Below are positions 52,550 to 64,000 of a stretch of DNA of 64,000 bases, in pieces. Below the pieces are notes generated by a model that worked only from the letters and a program-made list of their open reading frames with translations, was not told where the DNA came from and did not search any database. The translations under genes were made by a program, and so were the position numbers. The stretch comes from Pedobacter sp. SL55 (GTDB taxonomy: Bacteria > Bacteroidota > Bacteroidia > Sphingobacteriales > Sphingobacteriaceae), in contig NZ_CP113059.1 in NCBI RefSeq assembly GCF_026625705.1, positions 3,286,001 through 3,350,000 of the forward strand, given 5' to 3'. How positions within the stretch are numbered: the stretch's first letter is position 1; each line of letters opens with the position of its first letter.

Positions 52550-54920
52550 CTACTTTTCTTCCTTATCTAGTACAGTAAAAACTTGCACCAATCTTTCGCC
52601 ATTTTGATCGGTTAAGGTAAGTACGTGTTTACCAGGTTTTGGGCTTACCGCAAGTTGATGGTAACTTTTTGTAGTCCCAACATATTCTTCATCAATATGC
52701 CAATAAATGGTTGCATTACGATCTCTGTGTGCTGCATTAAAAACCACTTTTCCTCTGTTACCATCAATTTCTAACGGAATATAAACCGAAGCATTGGGCT
52801 TAGGGTATACCATTTCCATAACCGAAGTACTTTCGTTTTGGCAGCCGTTCATAAACGGAGGTAATAACTTATATTCAGCATTTTTGGTTTGGTAGTAATA
52901 CTCCATTGTTGGGGGCAAAATAAACCAACTTTTATGCTTCATTTGGCTAACGCTATAACATTGGTTGGTAACCTGATAGTTTTCGGTCGCATCTAAATGT
53001 AGCAGTTTGTGGTAGGGGCATAACGCTGTTTTTTCGCCAACTGGTGGAACCCATTGTACTATTTTGGTTTCGCAAATAGGAGAAGCTTTGTAGCCACTTT
53101 GCTTACAAACCGCCATTCTTTTTAGTTTGGTTTTTGGCATTTCGAACCATTTAGCAGATGGTAACATCCTAAAAATATCAAACATCAACGGTGCGGCGGC
53201 TTCAATGCCTGTTAGGCCTGGCCTTCCTTCGCCATCGGCATTGCCAACCCAAACACAAACTACGTAATTTGGTGTAAGGCCTACGGCCCAAGCATCTCTA
53301 AAACCAAAGCTGGTACCGGTTTTCCATGCAATGCGTTGCGATGAAGAAAATTGCTGCCACAAACCTTCGTCTCCAGGACGCATTACTTCTTCCATGGCAT
53401 TAAATGTAGACCAAATGGTACCGTGGTCTAGGAGCGAGTTAGGCTCAATCATTTCTTCAATTTTTTCCTGATCTTTTACGTAATAAGCCGACGAATAATC
53501 GGCCTTGTTGTATTTACCTTGATAGCTGTTGTAATGATTTAACGTTCTTGCCATACCCAAGTAGGCATTACTCAAATCCCACATGGTAACTTCGCTGCCG
53601 CCTAAAATTAAAGATAAGCCATAATGGTCGGCAGGTTGGTTTAAGGTGCTGAAATTGAATTTCTTGAGCTTATCGTAAAAACGTTCGTATTTATATTGCT
53701 GTAGCATTTTTACCGCTGGGATATTTAACGATCGGCTTAAAGCCTTATCAGCTGGAATGGCACCATCATAACCTAAATCGAAATTTTGCGGCGAATAACC
53801 ACCAATTTGGGTGGGCACATCGGCAATTAAAGTTTGGGGTAATATAAAACCATCGTTCAGCATACTGGCGTACAAAAGAGGTTTAAGAGTAATTTCCCGG
53901 GCTTCGCCTAGCTCTAATCATATCTACATGGCTTTCCATTTCTTTTTGCTTGGGCAAATAACAATTACCCACATAAGCAACTACATTGCCATTTTTTACA
54001 TTGATAACTAAAGCGGCTAAATTGTTGATACCATTTGCTGCAAATTTTTGATGGTATTGTGCAGTAACTTGATTTAATTCTTGTTGTAAGTGGATATCAA
54101 GGGTAGAAGTTATTCTGGTACCTGCAACGCCTAAGGTTCTCATTTCATCTTTAAATCTGTTTAATAAATGCGGTGCGTGCTGTGGCAGCGGGAGCGGAGC
54201 GGTAGGAATTGGTTCAGCTTTGGAAAGTTGTGCCGTAGACCGATCTATGATTTTCTCCTCTACCAGCTTATCCAGTAGGTTATTTCTTTTGATAATTAAT
54301 TTAGTTGCATTTTTACCAGGGCGCACCAATGATGGACTGTTAGGCAGCACGGCTAAAGTTGCCATTTCTCCCCAAGATAACTGTTCTGCAGCTCTACCAT
54401 AATAGCGCCAACTGGCTGCTTCTAAACCTACCACATTACTTCCAAATGGGGCGTTTTCCGCATATAATGCCAGAATTTCGTCTTTAGAATAGCTAACTTC
54501 TAATCTTACCGCTAGCCACATTTCTGCCAGTTTTTGCCAAACGGTGCGTTGCTTTTTTCTAGATAAACGAATGACCTGCATACTCAGCGTGCTTGCGCCA
54601 CTAGCTACAGATTTAGCCTTTATATTTTGCCTGATGGCTCTACCAATGGCAACAAAATCAACTCCGAGATGATGGTAAAAACGCTTATCTTCAAACGTGA
54701 TGATACATTTGGCAAACTTATCAGGCACACTATCGGCAACTGGAAAACGCCACTGGCCATCTTTAGCTATAGATGCACTTAGTAATTCGCCATTGCTAGC
54801 CTCAATTACGTAAGAGGTAGGAGTGATGAAAAGGGGGCTTGGTAATGAAAACCAGAAGAACAAAAGCAATACTGCAAATAGAATATCTACGTAAATAATT
54901 GCCTTGATTTCTTTTTTCAT
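52550..54920 (-). pseudogene. pbpC: Penicillin-binding protein 1C, frameshifted at the transpeptidase active site
   Basis: The first frame (54920-53883) carries a membrane anchor and the glycosyltransferase domain (FEDKRFYHHLGVD, SGASTLSMQ), then ends at RARRSPG. The second frame resumes TLKPLLYASMLNDGF. The expected SPGSTLK motif is destroyed: an extra base in AATTT (53891-53895) falls exactly in the Ser codon. KTGTSFGF and the BiPBP C-terminal domain (residues from PNASVYIPLEIDGN) survive. PBP1C normally polymerises and may cross-link peptidoglycan; here only the glycosyltransferase could be made. It lies next to an alpha-2-macroglobulin gene, the usual YfhM-PbpC pairing. Confidence 0.85.
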
Positions 54921-54930
54921 CTCTTGTTTG

Positions 54931-55200
54931 AACCACAAAGACACTAAGAACACAAAGTATTTAATCTTCGTGACCTTGGCGTCTTCGTGGTTATATATTT
55001 ATTATTTGTGGTAACAATTTCCTTCCGCTATTGATATACATCAAAGGAGATGCTAACATGGAAAAAATAATTACTTTAATCAAGTTTTCGGCAGGTTTTA
55101 TACGCTTTATCTTTACCAATGTTTGGCCTAGAATATGAGTTACAGGTTATGAGTTTTGGGTTACGAGATTAATCTCATAACTGGCAACTCGCAACCCATA
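54931..55200. repeat. Intergenic inverted repeats between pbpC and the macroglobulin gene
   Basis: AACCACAAAGACACTAAG (54931-54948) and the complement of CTTGGCGTCTTCGTGGTT (54975-54992) pair imperfectly, like the dispersed AACCACGAAGACAC repeats of many bacteria. At 55137-55198 further inverted words occur (GTTATGAG/CTCATAAC, GGGTTACGAG). A small ORF lies between. Confidence 0.55.
55058..55138 (+). CDS. Possible 26-residue amphipathic peptide
   Basis: ATG 55058 follows AAAGGAGA by 7 bases and encodes MEKIITLIKFSAGFIRFIFT, ending NVWPRI. It is hydrophobic with spaced basic residues and runs opposite to pbpC. The Shine-Dalgarno-like sequence is better than most here, but the ORF is short and lies in repeat DNA, so it may be chance. 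Confidence 0.25.
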   Translation: MEKIITLIKFSAGFIRFIFTNVWPRI

Positions 55201-55203
55201 ACG

Positions 55204-58200
55204 CTACTTACCAACTTCAACCCAAAAACCAGCTTTTGCTGCTGCAATTTTATTGTCGTACATGGCTTCGCATTGTACATTAGACAAATAGAACCTACCT
55301 AAATAAGAGGCGTTAAGCAATACCCTAAACGTCTTGGTTTCTCCCTCTCTCAGGTTAAAATAGGTCATACTCTATCATCTCTAATATCTTGGTAATCGTA
55401 AGCCGAGGTAGTAAAAGCACCCTCGTTGTCATGCAGTTTGGTATTGATAATTTCCCAGCCCGAAGGGAAAATTTGTGTTAAAGCCATTTGCTCATACAAA
55501 CCTTGTCTTCCTGTATTTTTTACGTTTACCTCAGCATAAAAATCTTGGCCTTGTTTCAATTGCGCTGGATTTAGTTCTTGCCCTTTCATGTTTTTGTAAC
55601 TTACATCCATTACCAACAAATCTGGATTATTTGGCAAGAAATCATTTTGTCCTGTTGCTGGGCGACCCTGAACAATTAACCTCGCAAAAAGTACACCATT
55701 GGTTTTGTTGCTAATACTTGCTTTGTTGCCTTTGAAACTGATTGGAACGCTACTGTAATATTGTTTACTATTTACCGAACCTTTAGCTCCATCCAATACA
55801 TATTGGAAATTCAATTGTCGCGACGATTTTTGCTCTCCACAGAATTTCGCTATAGCCAATAAACTGTAAGCGGTAGTTTGGGTACTGTACCATTGGTCTT
55901 CGCCTAGTTTAGCTGCAACTTTATTTAGTAATTGTAAAGCTCTATTTTTTTGCCCGATCAAAGTAAGCGTTTCCATAATCATGGCTTGGTCTCTCAAATC
56001 TGAACCATAAGTGCCGCCCAATTGTTGGTAAGCGCCAACTTCGGTTGCCAACCCTCTGGTTAAACTGCTAGCTGCACCGGTTTGCCCAGCCAGTTGATAA
56101 GCGGCGGCCAACCTCCATTTTGCTGCATCGCTTAAGTATTCGAAAGCCCGCAATCTATTCATGGCTGCCATTTCTGGTTTTTTAGCTAATGCCAACACGT
56201 ACAATCTGTAAGCTTGGCTTAAATCTCCGCCGTAGAAATTATTGGTATTTGGTGTCCAATTGTTGGCTTTGCCTTTCAAATAGCGTACTAAGCCATCATA
56301 TAAACCTACAGGTAGGGCATAACCGCTTTCTTGCGCTTCAATTAAAAAGTGTCCAGCATAGTTGGTTCCCCATTCATCAGCAGTTGGGTTGCCTGGCCAA
56401 TACGCTAAACCACCATCGGTAGTTTGAAAACCTTTGAGTTTGTTAATTCCTGCTTTAACGTTACGCTCAATTTGTGTTTTTTTCTGTTCGCTTAATGCTG
56501 ATAATCGATCTAAATACAACTGAGGAAACACACCAGAAGTAGTTTGTTCTACACAACCGTGTGGATATTGGATCAAATAGCTCAATCTTTTTTCTAAATT
56601 GATAGGAGGTATGGACGATACTTCCAAACTTCCACTATTTGTGCCATTAGTGCCAATAGCAGCATAATCAGCGCTCCAACTTTGGTTGGGCTGTATTACT
56701 GCAGAAATCACATTGGTAACCATTGGGTTCGGGTTTCTAATGTCCAGTTCTACATTGGTAACCGTTTTTTCTGATCCGCTTTGCGCAATGATTTTGATTT
56801 TAGCAATACCCGTATTATTTGGTGCGGTAACGTTAAAATAAGTCAGTTGATCGCCAGCTTTGGCAAATTTTAACATTTGTTTATTGGTAACGTTAATTTG
56901 CAGGTTGCTGGTTTGCAGACTTACCGAAACGTTTTTAATGTTATTGTTGTTGGCAAAAACGTTAACTGGTAATGTAAAACTTTCTCCAGGGCCAATTAAC
57001 CTCGGTACCGAAGCCAGTAGCATGATCGGTTTTTTCACTTCTACCGCTTTTTCGGCATTTCCGTAAGCGCCGTCATTAGCTGCAACTACCATCACTTTTA
57101 CCGAACCAATGTACTGCGGCAACTTAAACTTGTGGGTTTTCTTTTCGCCTTTTCCCAATTGAAAAGGGCCCATAAATTTAACTACGGGTTTAAATCGGTT
57201 GGCTTTGGCAGGGTTAATGTTTTTGTTAATAGCTCCATCGCCACCAATACTTAAAATCCTTTCTAAATTACCACCCCAAGCACCTAATACTTGATCAAAT
57301 AGATCCCAAGTTTTAACGCCCAAGCCTTCTCTAGCATAAAAAGAAGTATGAGGGTTTGGAGTTTGGAAACGGGTAAGATCTAACAAGCCTTCATCTACAA
57401 TGGCCACGGTATAGGTCATCGCTTTGCCATTGGCCTCGCTAATAGCTAAGCTACTTTCGGTTTCTGGTCGTAGTTCTTTAGCTATTGCAATTTGAGGTTT
57501 TAAAATGGTTTCTGGATTTTCGATACTCAACGGAATAGCTCCGTACATCCTAATAGGCATATCATTTACCGTTTGGCTGTGCGGTTGCAGCAAGGTTACG
57601 TTGGCAAAAACATTAGGTGTCATGTTTTTATCGGCCTTAAAGGTAATTTGTGTTTGGCCTTTTTTGGTGTCAGCCCAAAAAGTTTTTACCACTCTGCTAC
57701 CATTTTCTATAGATACTAAAGCCCTGCCGTTTTCTGGCGATGGAACGGTTAAGGTAATTTCTTCGCCAACATTGTATTTAGCTTTGTTTGCAGTAAAAGA
57801 CAACATAGCCGCCTCGGTTGGGTTGCTACCTTGCTCACGTTGTGCCCATCCTGGCCAATCTATGTAAACTTCTTTAGCTGCAAAGTGGCCACCGCCGTAA
57901 GCACTACCCACTACAATTAAATAACGTCCCCATTCAGGCTCGTCAATTCTTAAATTCCATTTTGCTTTACCGTTTTGCATCTCTACCTGCTCAGACCTGA
58001 TGAGTTTATTGTACTCGTTCTGGGTAAAGTTGGCATAGTTGTCTTGGTTGTTTTGTTCCCACCACCAGCGCCATTGTACTTTATACAAAGCTACGGTAAC
58101 TGTTTTATTGGTATTTAACAGCGCACCATCTCTATTTACATTTACAATATCTACCTCATGGTCTTTTCCTGTTACCAACATCCCCGTCATTTTATCGCCT

Positions 58201-60798
58201 TGCGGAGATTTGATGCCGAAATAATTATCGTAAACATGGTAGGGTATACTGAAATTATCGATACTGAAATTACCTCCAGGCTCGAAAACTTTAGTAGTGA
58301 TATTTGCCCTAAGTATGCCAGGAGCAGCCATTTGATCATTTAAGTTGGTGTTTACCGTAGCAACACCAGCTTCGTTCAAAGTGCCTTCAAATACCGTTTT
58401 TAATTGCGTGTCAAACTGTACAATTGGGTTATCAAAAGCATAATCTTTAAAATTAGGGAAAGAAGTTTCGCCTTTGCTTAAATTGATATCGACCTTGGCC
58501 TTTAGGTTTTGTGCAGGTGTGCCAAACAACCATTTAGCGGATAAGGTAGCGGCAGATACTCGTCCGTTGCCTAAATATTTTTTACCGCCCAAATCGAAAT
58601 TGATTTTAATACGATTTGGCGTAACTGTTTCTATTTTAAGGTTTTTGCTGAAAGTAGCGCCGCCAGCTTTAAATTTAGCTTGCCATCCGCCAGTTGGCGC
58701 CGTATTCTCTGTAGCGGTTTTAAAGGTATAAAAGCCGTTTAAAGGTTTAGTGTTGCTTTGCTTTTTAACTAATTGTCCTTTAGGGTTATAAAGCTCAAAA
58801 ATAACTGGATAATTGGCTGGGAGTTTACCTAATTTATCTTCTAAAATAAATGATAAATAAATGCTGTCGCCTGGTCGCCATACACCACGTTCGCCGTAAA
58901 TGAAGCCTTTGATGCCATTTTGCACCACCTCGCCGCCAACATCAAACCTAGATAAAGGCAGCGAATTACCATCATCTAGTTTTAAATAACCACGTTCGGC
59001 ACCATTTTTAGCCACTAGCAAAAACGGTTTTCTTTTTAAAGAGAAATTAGCCATGCCATCGCCATCGGTTTTAACGGTGGTTAACACTTGCTTTTGGTAA
59101 TCGAGCAGCTCAATACTTACGCCACTTAAAGGCTTAGCTGATAATAAATCGGTAGCTACTACCAACATACTTTCATCGTTACCTCGTTTGGCAATTAAGC
59201 CAATATTTGAGGAAAGTAAGTTGCGATGTGCCCATCTTTCGCTGGTGTAATAAGATGGTGTACAAGGATCTTCGCGATCGCTCCAACGGTAGCCACGAGG
59301 ATAGTAATTCTGGTAGTTGTTCCAAAAATCGTCGTCTTCATCTATTTTCTCTCCATAATCGTAGCCGCCGTACTCACTTTCTTCGTCGCTTTCAGTGTTT
59401 TCATTGGCACTTGTTTGCGTACAATTGTACAAGGCGTAAGATTGCTTAAACATGATACTAACGCGGTACATGGCGCCAGGCTCGGTTTTAATCAGCTTGT
59501 CTAAATCAAGTGTAAATCGGTTCTTTTTTCTAAGATCTAATGATTTATCTTCGCTTAAATGGATGGTTTTTTGTAATATAGGTTTCGCTACACGACGTAA
59601 CTCGTTACCTTCTTTGTAGTTGTTCACTTGAAAAAATTGCGGAATGTTATCTTGGAAAATCTTGATAATGGTAACTTCAACCGCTTTTAAATTTACCGCT
59701 TCGAACGGTAACACCAACTTGCCCGAATTAGGTAGGATGGTGCCTGTACCGACAATGGTTACCGCAGGCTTTTTGTTCTCGAAAATCAGGTTCGCACTTT
59801 TTGAAGCTTCAAGGTTTTTTCCATTAATGTTAGTGATGGCATTACTTACCGTAACATTGTAATTGCCCTCTAAGGCATCAGGTGCATACACTTTAATTTG
59901 GCTACCATCTATAGTAAAGCGTAAATCACTTAAACTGCCCACAGTAATTAAGCCTGCTAAATCTTGGGTAACGCTCACAGGCTCGGCACACTGAATTAAC
60001 ACATAATCTTCTTCTTTTTGTACGGCTTTAATGGCTAATACTTTAAATACATTTTTAGCAGGAATTTCTAATGTGGTTTCGCCCTTATCATCATCAGCGT
60101 TAATGGCATCGCCGTTCCAATTAAGGCTTAAACTGGCATTTGTTTTCTGGATACTATCAATGGTAAAAGTAGAAGTTTGCTTTTGTGGGTTATGGTTCCA
60201 CTTTATTTTTAGCTTTTGCGGAGAATTGAGCGATAATGTTTTTTCTATATTTTCGGTATCTTCTACATCGGCAGTGCTTACCTCGTTTGGTTAACTTCAT
60301 TAAATGTAGCGAAGTGTTATTTTGTGAAACTAAACCGTTTTCTGTGAACGCTAATCCGGGTTTAATTACCTTAAAGTCAAATTCAAATTCTTCCAATTTT
60401 TCTTCAACAGGAAATATTTTGGCCAAATTTAGCGTGGCTTCATAATTCTGATCTGGCTCTAAGTTCTCATCTGGGCGAAACTCTAAAGTTTGTGCATCAA
60501 TCCAATAGGTTTTTCCTTTGATAGACGGAGAGAAGTCGAACAATTTTTTGTCGGTTTCTCCTAAATCGGTGGTATTGCTTACCGAATTGGCCAAATGTAC
60601 CCTGATGTAACTTTTCTTGGATATTATTCCAGAAGTATAGGCATCAATATATTTGGCAAACTGCGAGCGATCCTGTTGCTTATCTTTTTTTAACAAAAAG
60701 TAACCCGCAACAATGGCAGATAAAACAAGAACACCAATAACGATTACCTTAAAATTAGGTCGTTTGGGAGCGATAACTGTTGAGTTTTGTTGGTTCAT
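55204..60798 (-). pseudogene. Bacterial alpha-2-macroglobulin (YfhM-like) with two frameshifts
   Basis: About 1864 residues once two single-base errors are corrected. ATG 60798 gives an N-terminal membrane anchor (FKVIVIGVLVLSAIVAGYFL). An extra base at 60286-60288 shifts the frame before EVSTADVEDTENIEK, which rejoins the main frame (open to 55365). A missing base at 55367-55369 hides the true end, TYFNLREGETKTFRVLLNAS through GFWVEVGK, stop 55204. Macroglobulin domains, a bait-like region and the thioester motif PHGCVEQTTSG are present. It traps attacking proteases in the periplasm, usually partnered with PBP1C, which is adjacent here and also broken. Confidence 0.85.
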
Positions 60799-61097
60799 AC
60801 ACTAAATAGACTTTAGATATGAAGATAACGAAAAAAGAATAGATTTGTTGGAGGTAGAGAAATATTGTTTAAAGTTGGGTTGTCATCTTGGTTGATGGCG
60901 CTTTTTTCAGATTTTAGCTAACCTTGTTTTCCTCATTTTTTTTGTGCTACGAAACATCTTAAAAAACAGTGTTTTAAAGTTAATAGTTGTGTTTGTAAGG
61001 ATCAAATTGGTAATAATTGCTAGTTTGAATAAGTGCAAGAACCAATTAGATATTGTTCAATTATTATTATCTTGTGCCATTAACGTCTATAAATTAA

Positions 61098-64000
61098 ATG
61101 CAATATTCAAACTTTGATTTCCTTAGCGAAGAGTACCCTCTGCTACACAATCTAGCGCAGGCAGCCGAATACAATTTGTACCAAGACCCAAGCACATCGT
61201 TGTATAAACTGCGGCAGTTTGGAGAGTATATGACCGCTCAAATTTTTGATACCTATGGTATAGATTTGCCAGAAAAAGATACTTTTCAAGCTAGAATTTA
61301 TACGCTTAAAAATCAAGGGTTTTTGCCATTAAGTATAGAAGATTACTTTAATATCATTAGGCGTAAGGGTAATGTTGCTGTACACCAATATAGCGCTACT
61401 ACCGAAGGTGCTGCTTTAACCCTATCAGCTGCGTTTAAGTTAGCCAAATGGTTTTATGCGGCCTATTCTGTAAAAAATATAAATATACAGGGTTTAACTT
61501 TCGAGCAACCTACCAATTTAGATAGCAGGCATGCCTTACATACGCTGGAAACCGAGTTAGCGTCCATCAAAACGCAATATGAAGCATTACTAAGCCAAAC
61601 AAAAGAAGTATCTGCTGCGCAACAGGCTGCTTTCACAGAAAGGGCTAAGCGCTCTGCTTCAAATCTGGAAATGAGTGAAGCCGAAACTCGCTCTATCATA
61701 GATCAACAATTGGTTATGGCGGGCTGGGAGTGTGATACCATTGGCCTCAATTACAAAACACATAAAACACTGCCACAAAAGGGCAAAAATAGAGCCATTG
61801 CCGAATGGCCTTGTGGCGGCAAATGGGCCGATTACGCCTTGTTTATTGGAGAAGAACTGTATGCCATTGTTGAAGCTAAAAAATATGCGCAAGATATTTC
61901 GAGTAACCTAGATCAATCTAAAATATATGCTGAGTGTATTGTAGGTTCAGAAGATTACCAATTGTTGGGGCAGTGGGAAAATTATAAAGTGCCTTTTCTT
62001 TTCGCCAGTAATGGCAGGTCTTATATAGAACAGTACAAGACTAAATCGGGCGTTTGGTTTTTAGATATACGCAATGCGTACAATAAGGCACATGCCTTAA
62101 ATTCTTTTTACTCGCCAGCAGGTTTAAAAGAGTTGCTACAAAGAGATATCAATGCCGCTAACCAAAAGCTAAAGGAAGATGATTATGGCTATCTAAGTTC
62201 TAGCAGCGGTTTATCTTTAAGGTATTATCAAATTGATGCCATTAAGGCGGTAGAACAAAAGTTGCAACACGAAAACCCGGATGATAAACGTGCTTTGCTG
62301 GTGATGGCTACTGGCACGGGTAAAACGCGTACCATTGGCGGTTTAATTTACCGCATCATTAAAGCTAATAGATTTAGAAGGGTATTGTTTTTAACCGATA
62401 GAACGCTTTTGGCTACACAAGCTAGAGATGCCATATCAGATAACAAAGTAGAAAGCCTGCAAACTTTCGCTTCTATTTATAAAATAGCCGATTTAGATTT
62501 AAAACGGCCTGACTACGAAACTCGTTTGCAATTTGCTACCGTGCAAAGTATGGTAAAGCGGGTTTTTTACAGCGAGGAACCTTTGCCTGTAGATGCCTTT
62601 GATTGTATTGTTGTAGACGAAGCACACCGCGGCTACATTTTAGATCGCGATTTTGTGGAAGATGACCTGGCTTTTAGAGACCAAGAAGACTACATCGGCC
62701 AGTATAAAAAGCTGTTGTTTTACTTCGATGCTTGGAAAATAGGTTTAACCGCAACGCCTGCGCTACATACCTCAGAGATATTTGGTAAACCAGTGCATGC
62801 TTATTCTTACCGAGAAGCGGTGATTGATGGCTTCTTAAAAGATCATGAGCCGCCTTATACCATTAAAACTTTGCTTAACGAAGAAGGCATACATTGGCAG
62901 CGAGGAGAGAGCGTATCGGTTTACGACCCAGAAACGAATACCATTGAAGAATTGGCCAATTTGGAAGATGATATTGATTTGGATGTAGATCAGTTCAATA
63001 AAAATGTATTGACACCTTCTTTTAACCAAACGGTACTGGCCGAATTGGTAAAAGAGCTGGACCCCGATGGCGAACAGAAAACACTCATTTTTGCAGCGAG
63101 AGATAGCCACGCCGATGAAATTGTGCGGATTTTGTACGAAGAGTTTGAAAAAATAGGAGTGCCTGTGCACCAAGATGCCATTAAGAAAATAACGGGCAGT
63201 ATTAAAGACCCCGCTCGGGAGACCAAGAATTTTAAAAACGAAAAATATCCCAATATCGTGGTAACGGTTGATTTGTTAACTACTGGTATAGATGTACCAG
63301 CCATTTGTAACCTGGTGTTTTTAAGAGCCGTAAAATCTAGAATTTTGTATGAGCAGATGATAGGAAGGGCTACCCGTTTGTGCGACGAAATTGGTAAAGA
63401 AAGCTTTAAAATTTACGATGCCGTGCGTTTGTACGAAAAAATGAAAGATAAAACGCAAATGATTGCGGTAGCTAACCCAAGTGTAAGTTTTCAGCAACTG
63501 AGCAGAGACCTACAACAAATGGACAATCAAGCACAATTTGAACGTTTTAAGGAGCAACTTATCGCAAAATTGCAGGGTAAAAAGAACCAGATTAAAGGCG
63601 ATGATGAAGAGCGTTTTGGTTTCTTAGCAGCGCAACAAAGCCCCGATGAGTTCATCAATAGTATTAAAAACTTGTCGATGAACGAAGTAAAATCACTGCT
63701 GCTAGATACTGCCGATTTATGGCCATTTTTAGATGAACAAAAAGCAAGTGGCAAAAAGATATACCTCTCGCAGCATAAAGATGAATTTTTGGTAATGGAG
63801 CGTGGCTACGGCAAAGGTGCCAAACCAGAAGATTATATTTTAAACTTTAAAGAATACATTGAAGCCAATAGAAATAAAATTGCTGCATTGAACATCATCT
63901 GTACCAAACCTGCTGATCTAGACCGTAAATCGTTAAAAGAACTAAGACTTTTGCTAGATAGCCAAGGCTTTACCGAAACTGCTTTAAATACCGCTTGGCA
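61098..64000 (+). CDS. hsdR: Type I restriction endonuclease R subunit (HsdR), 3' end outside the window
   Basis: ATG 61098 (MQYSNFDFLSEEYPLLHNLA) opens a frame still open at 64000 (967 codons seen). The N-terminal part holds a nuclease core near nt 61830-61880 (WADYALF and IVEAKKYAQ, PD-(D/E)xK-like). The helicase follows: Walker A ATGTGKT at residues 404-410, DEAH near residue 507 (VVDEAHRGYILDRD) and the later VTVDLLTTGIDVPA. It would cut DNA after ATP-driven translocation with HsdM and HsdS, which are not in view and may lie to the right. The 60799-61097 gap shows nothing else. Confidence 0.9.
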   Translation, partial: MQYSNFDFLSEEYPLLHNLAQAAEYNLYQDPSTSLYKLRQFGEYMTAQIFDTYGIDLPEKDTFQARIYTLKNQGFLPLSIEDYFNIIRRKGNVAVHQYSATTEGAALTLSAAFKLAKWFYAAYSVKNINIQGLTFEQPTNLDSRHALHTLETELASIKTQYEALLSQTKEVSAAQQAAFTERAKRSASNLEMSEAETRSIIDQQLVMAGWECDTIGLNYKTHKTLPQKGKNRAIAEWPCGGKWADYALFIGEELYAIVEAKKYAQDISSNLDQSKIYAECIVGSEDYQLLGQWENYKVPFLFASNGRSYIEQYKTKSGVWFLDIRNAYNKAHALNSFYSPAGLKELLQRDINAANQKLKEDDYGYLSSSSGLSLRYYQIDAIKAVEQKLQHENPDDKRALLVMATGTGKTRTIGGLIYRIIKANRFRRVLFLTDRTLLATQARDAISDNKVESLQTFASIYKIADLDLKRPDYETRLQFATVQSMVKRVFYSEEPLPVDAFDCIVVDEAHRGYILDRDFVEDDLAFRDQEDYIGQYKKLLFYFDAWKIGLTATPALHTSEIFGKPVHAYSYREAVIDGFLKDHEPPYTIKTLLNEEGIHWQRGESVSVYDPETNTIEELANLEDDIDLDVDQFNKNVLTPSFNQTVLAELVKELDPDGEQKTLIFAARDSHADEIVRILYEEFEKIGVPVHQDAIKKITGSIKDPARETKNFKNEKYPNIVVTVDLLTTGIDVPAICNLVFLRAVKSRILYEQMIGRATRLCDEIGKESFKIYDAVRLYEKMKDKTQMIAVANPSVSFQQLSRDLQQMDNQAQFERFKEQLIAKLQGKKNQIKGDDEERFGFLAAQQSPDEFINSIKNLSMNEVKSLLLDTADLWPFLDEQKASGKKIYLSQHKDEFLVMERGYGKGAKPEDYILNFKEYIEANRNKIAALNIICTKPADLDRKSLKELRLLLDSQGFTETALNTAW

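Overview
The window looks like chromosomal DNA of a Sphingobacteriaceae bacterium (Bacteroidota), most like Pedobacter or a close relative. The basis is the AT-rich coding style, Oar-type TonB-dependent receptor, S9 peptidases, paired ECF sigma/anti-sigma genes, signal peptides ending in A-x-A-Q, few strong Shine-Dalgarno sites and short palindromic intergenic repeats typical of the phylum. This placement rests on gene content; no rRNA or tRNA gene was seen.

Layout. 1-10.5 kb: an MBL-fold protein cut by the left edge, lpdA, a large TonB-dependent receptor, a Tat-exported dienelactone hydrolase, an Lrp regulator divergent from a cysteine-synthase-like gene, and a DsbD pair whose N-terminal partner is frameshifted. 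10.5-26.6 kb: truA, a DinB protein, an S9 peptidase, an operon (lipoprotein, ECF sigma, anti-sigma/outer-membrane fusion, two lipoproteins), a degenerate DEAD-box helicase, an alkylation-repair pair (AlkB, Ada-like), small regulators, a nitroreductase, a GreA-C-like protein and two tandem polysaccharide deacetylases. 26.8-29.3 kb: a frameshifted DPP-IV-like peptidase. 29.4-36.3 kb: the accessory region. 36.5-52.5 kb: housekeeping genes (two APC permeases, a membrane pyrophosphatase, CutC, asparaginase, omega-amidase plus aminotransferase, MFS efflux, queuosine-precursor transporter, and an AGMO-like plus lysoplasmalogenase pair). 52.5-60.8 kb: pbpC and an alpha-2-macroglobulin gene, both frameshifted. 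61.1 kb to the end: the start of a type I restriction hsdR.

The most striking part is 29.4-36.25 kb. All its cargo genes lie on the minus strand in short modules separated by 132-133 bp imperfect palindromes bounded by 7-bp core sites like integron attC cores (GTTRRRY / RYYYAAC). For each of the three modules whose two ends survive, the core before the module is the exact reverse complement of the core after it (GTTAGCA/TGCTAAC, GTTGGGC/GCCCAAC, GTTAGCT/AGCTAAC). This is the rule expected of integron gene cassettes. No integrase is visible, so it resembles an orphan cassette array. Cargo: two unknown genes; a Dam-like methylase plus HNH nuclease (probable restriction-modification pair); an HD-domain protein plus a 2OG-Fe(II) oxygenase fused to a seven-bladed WD40 propeller; and a partial gene cut by an IS3-family element. 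An IS1182-type remnant sits inside the last site.

Six single-base indels break five otherwise well-preserved genes (DsbD-N, a lipoprotein, DPP-IV, PbpC, and alpha-2-macroglobulin twice). Several are in A/T runs, so they may be assembly errors rather than true pseudogenes.
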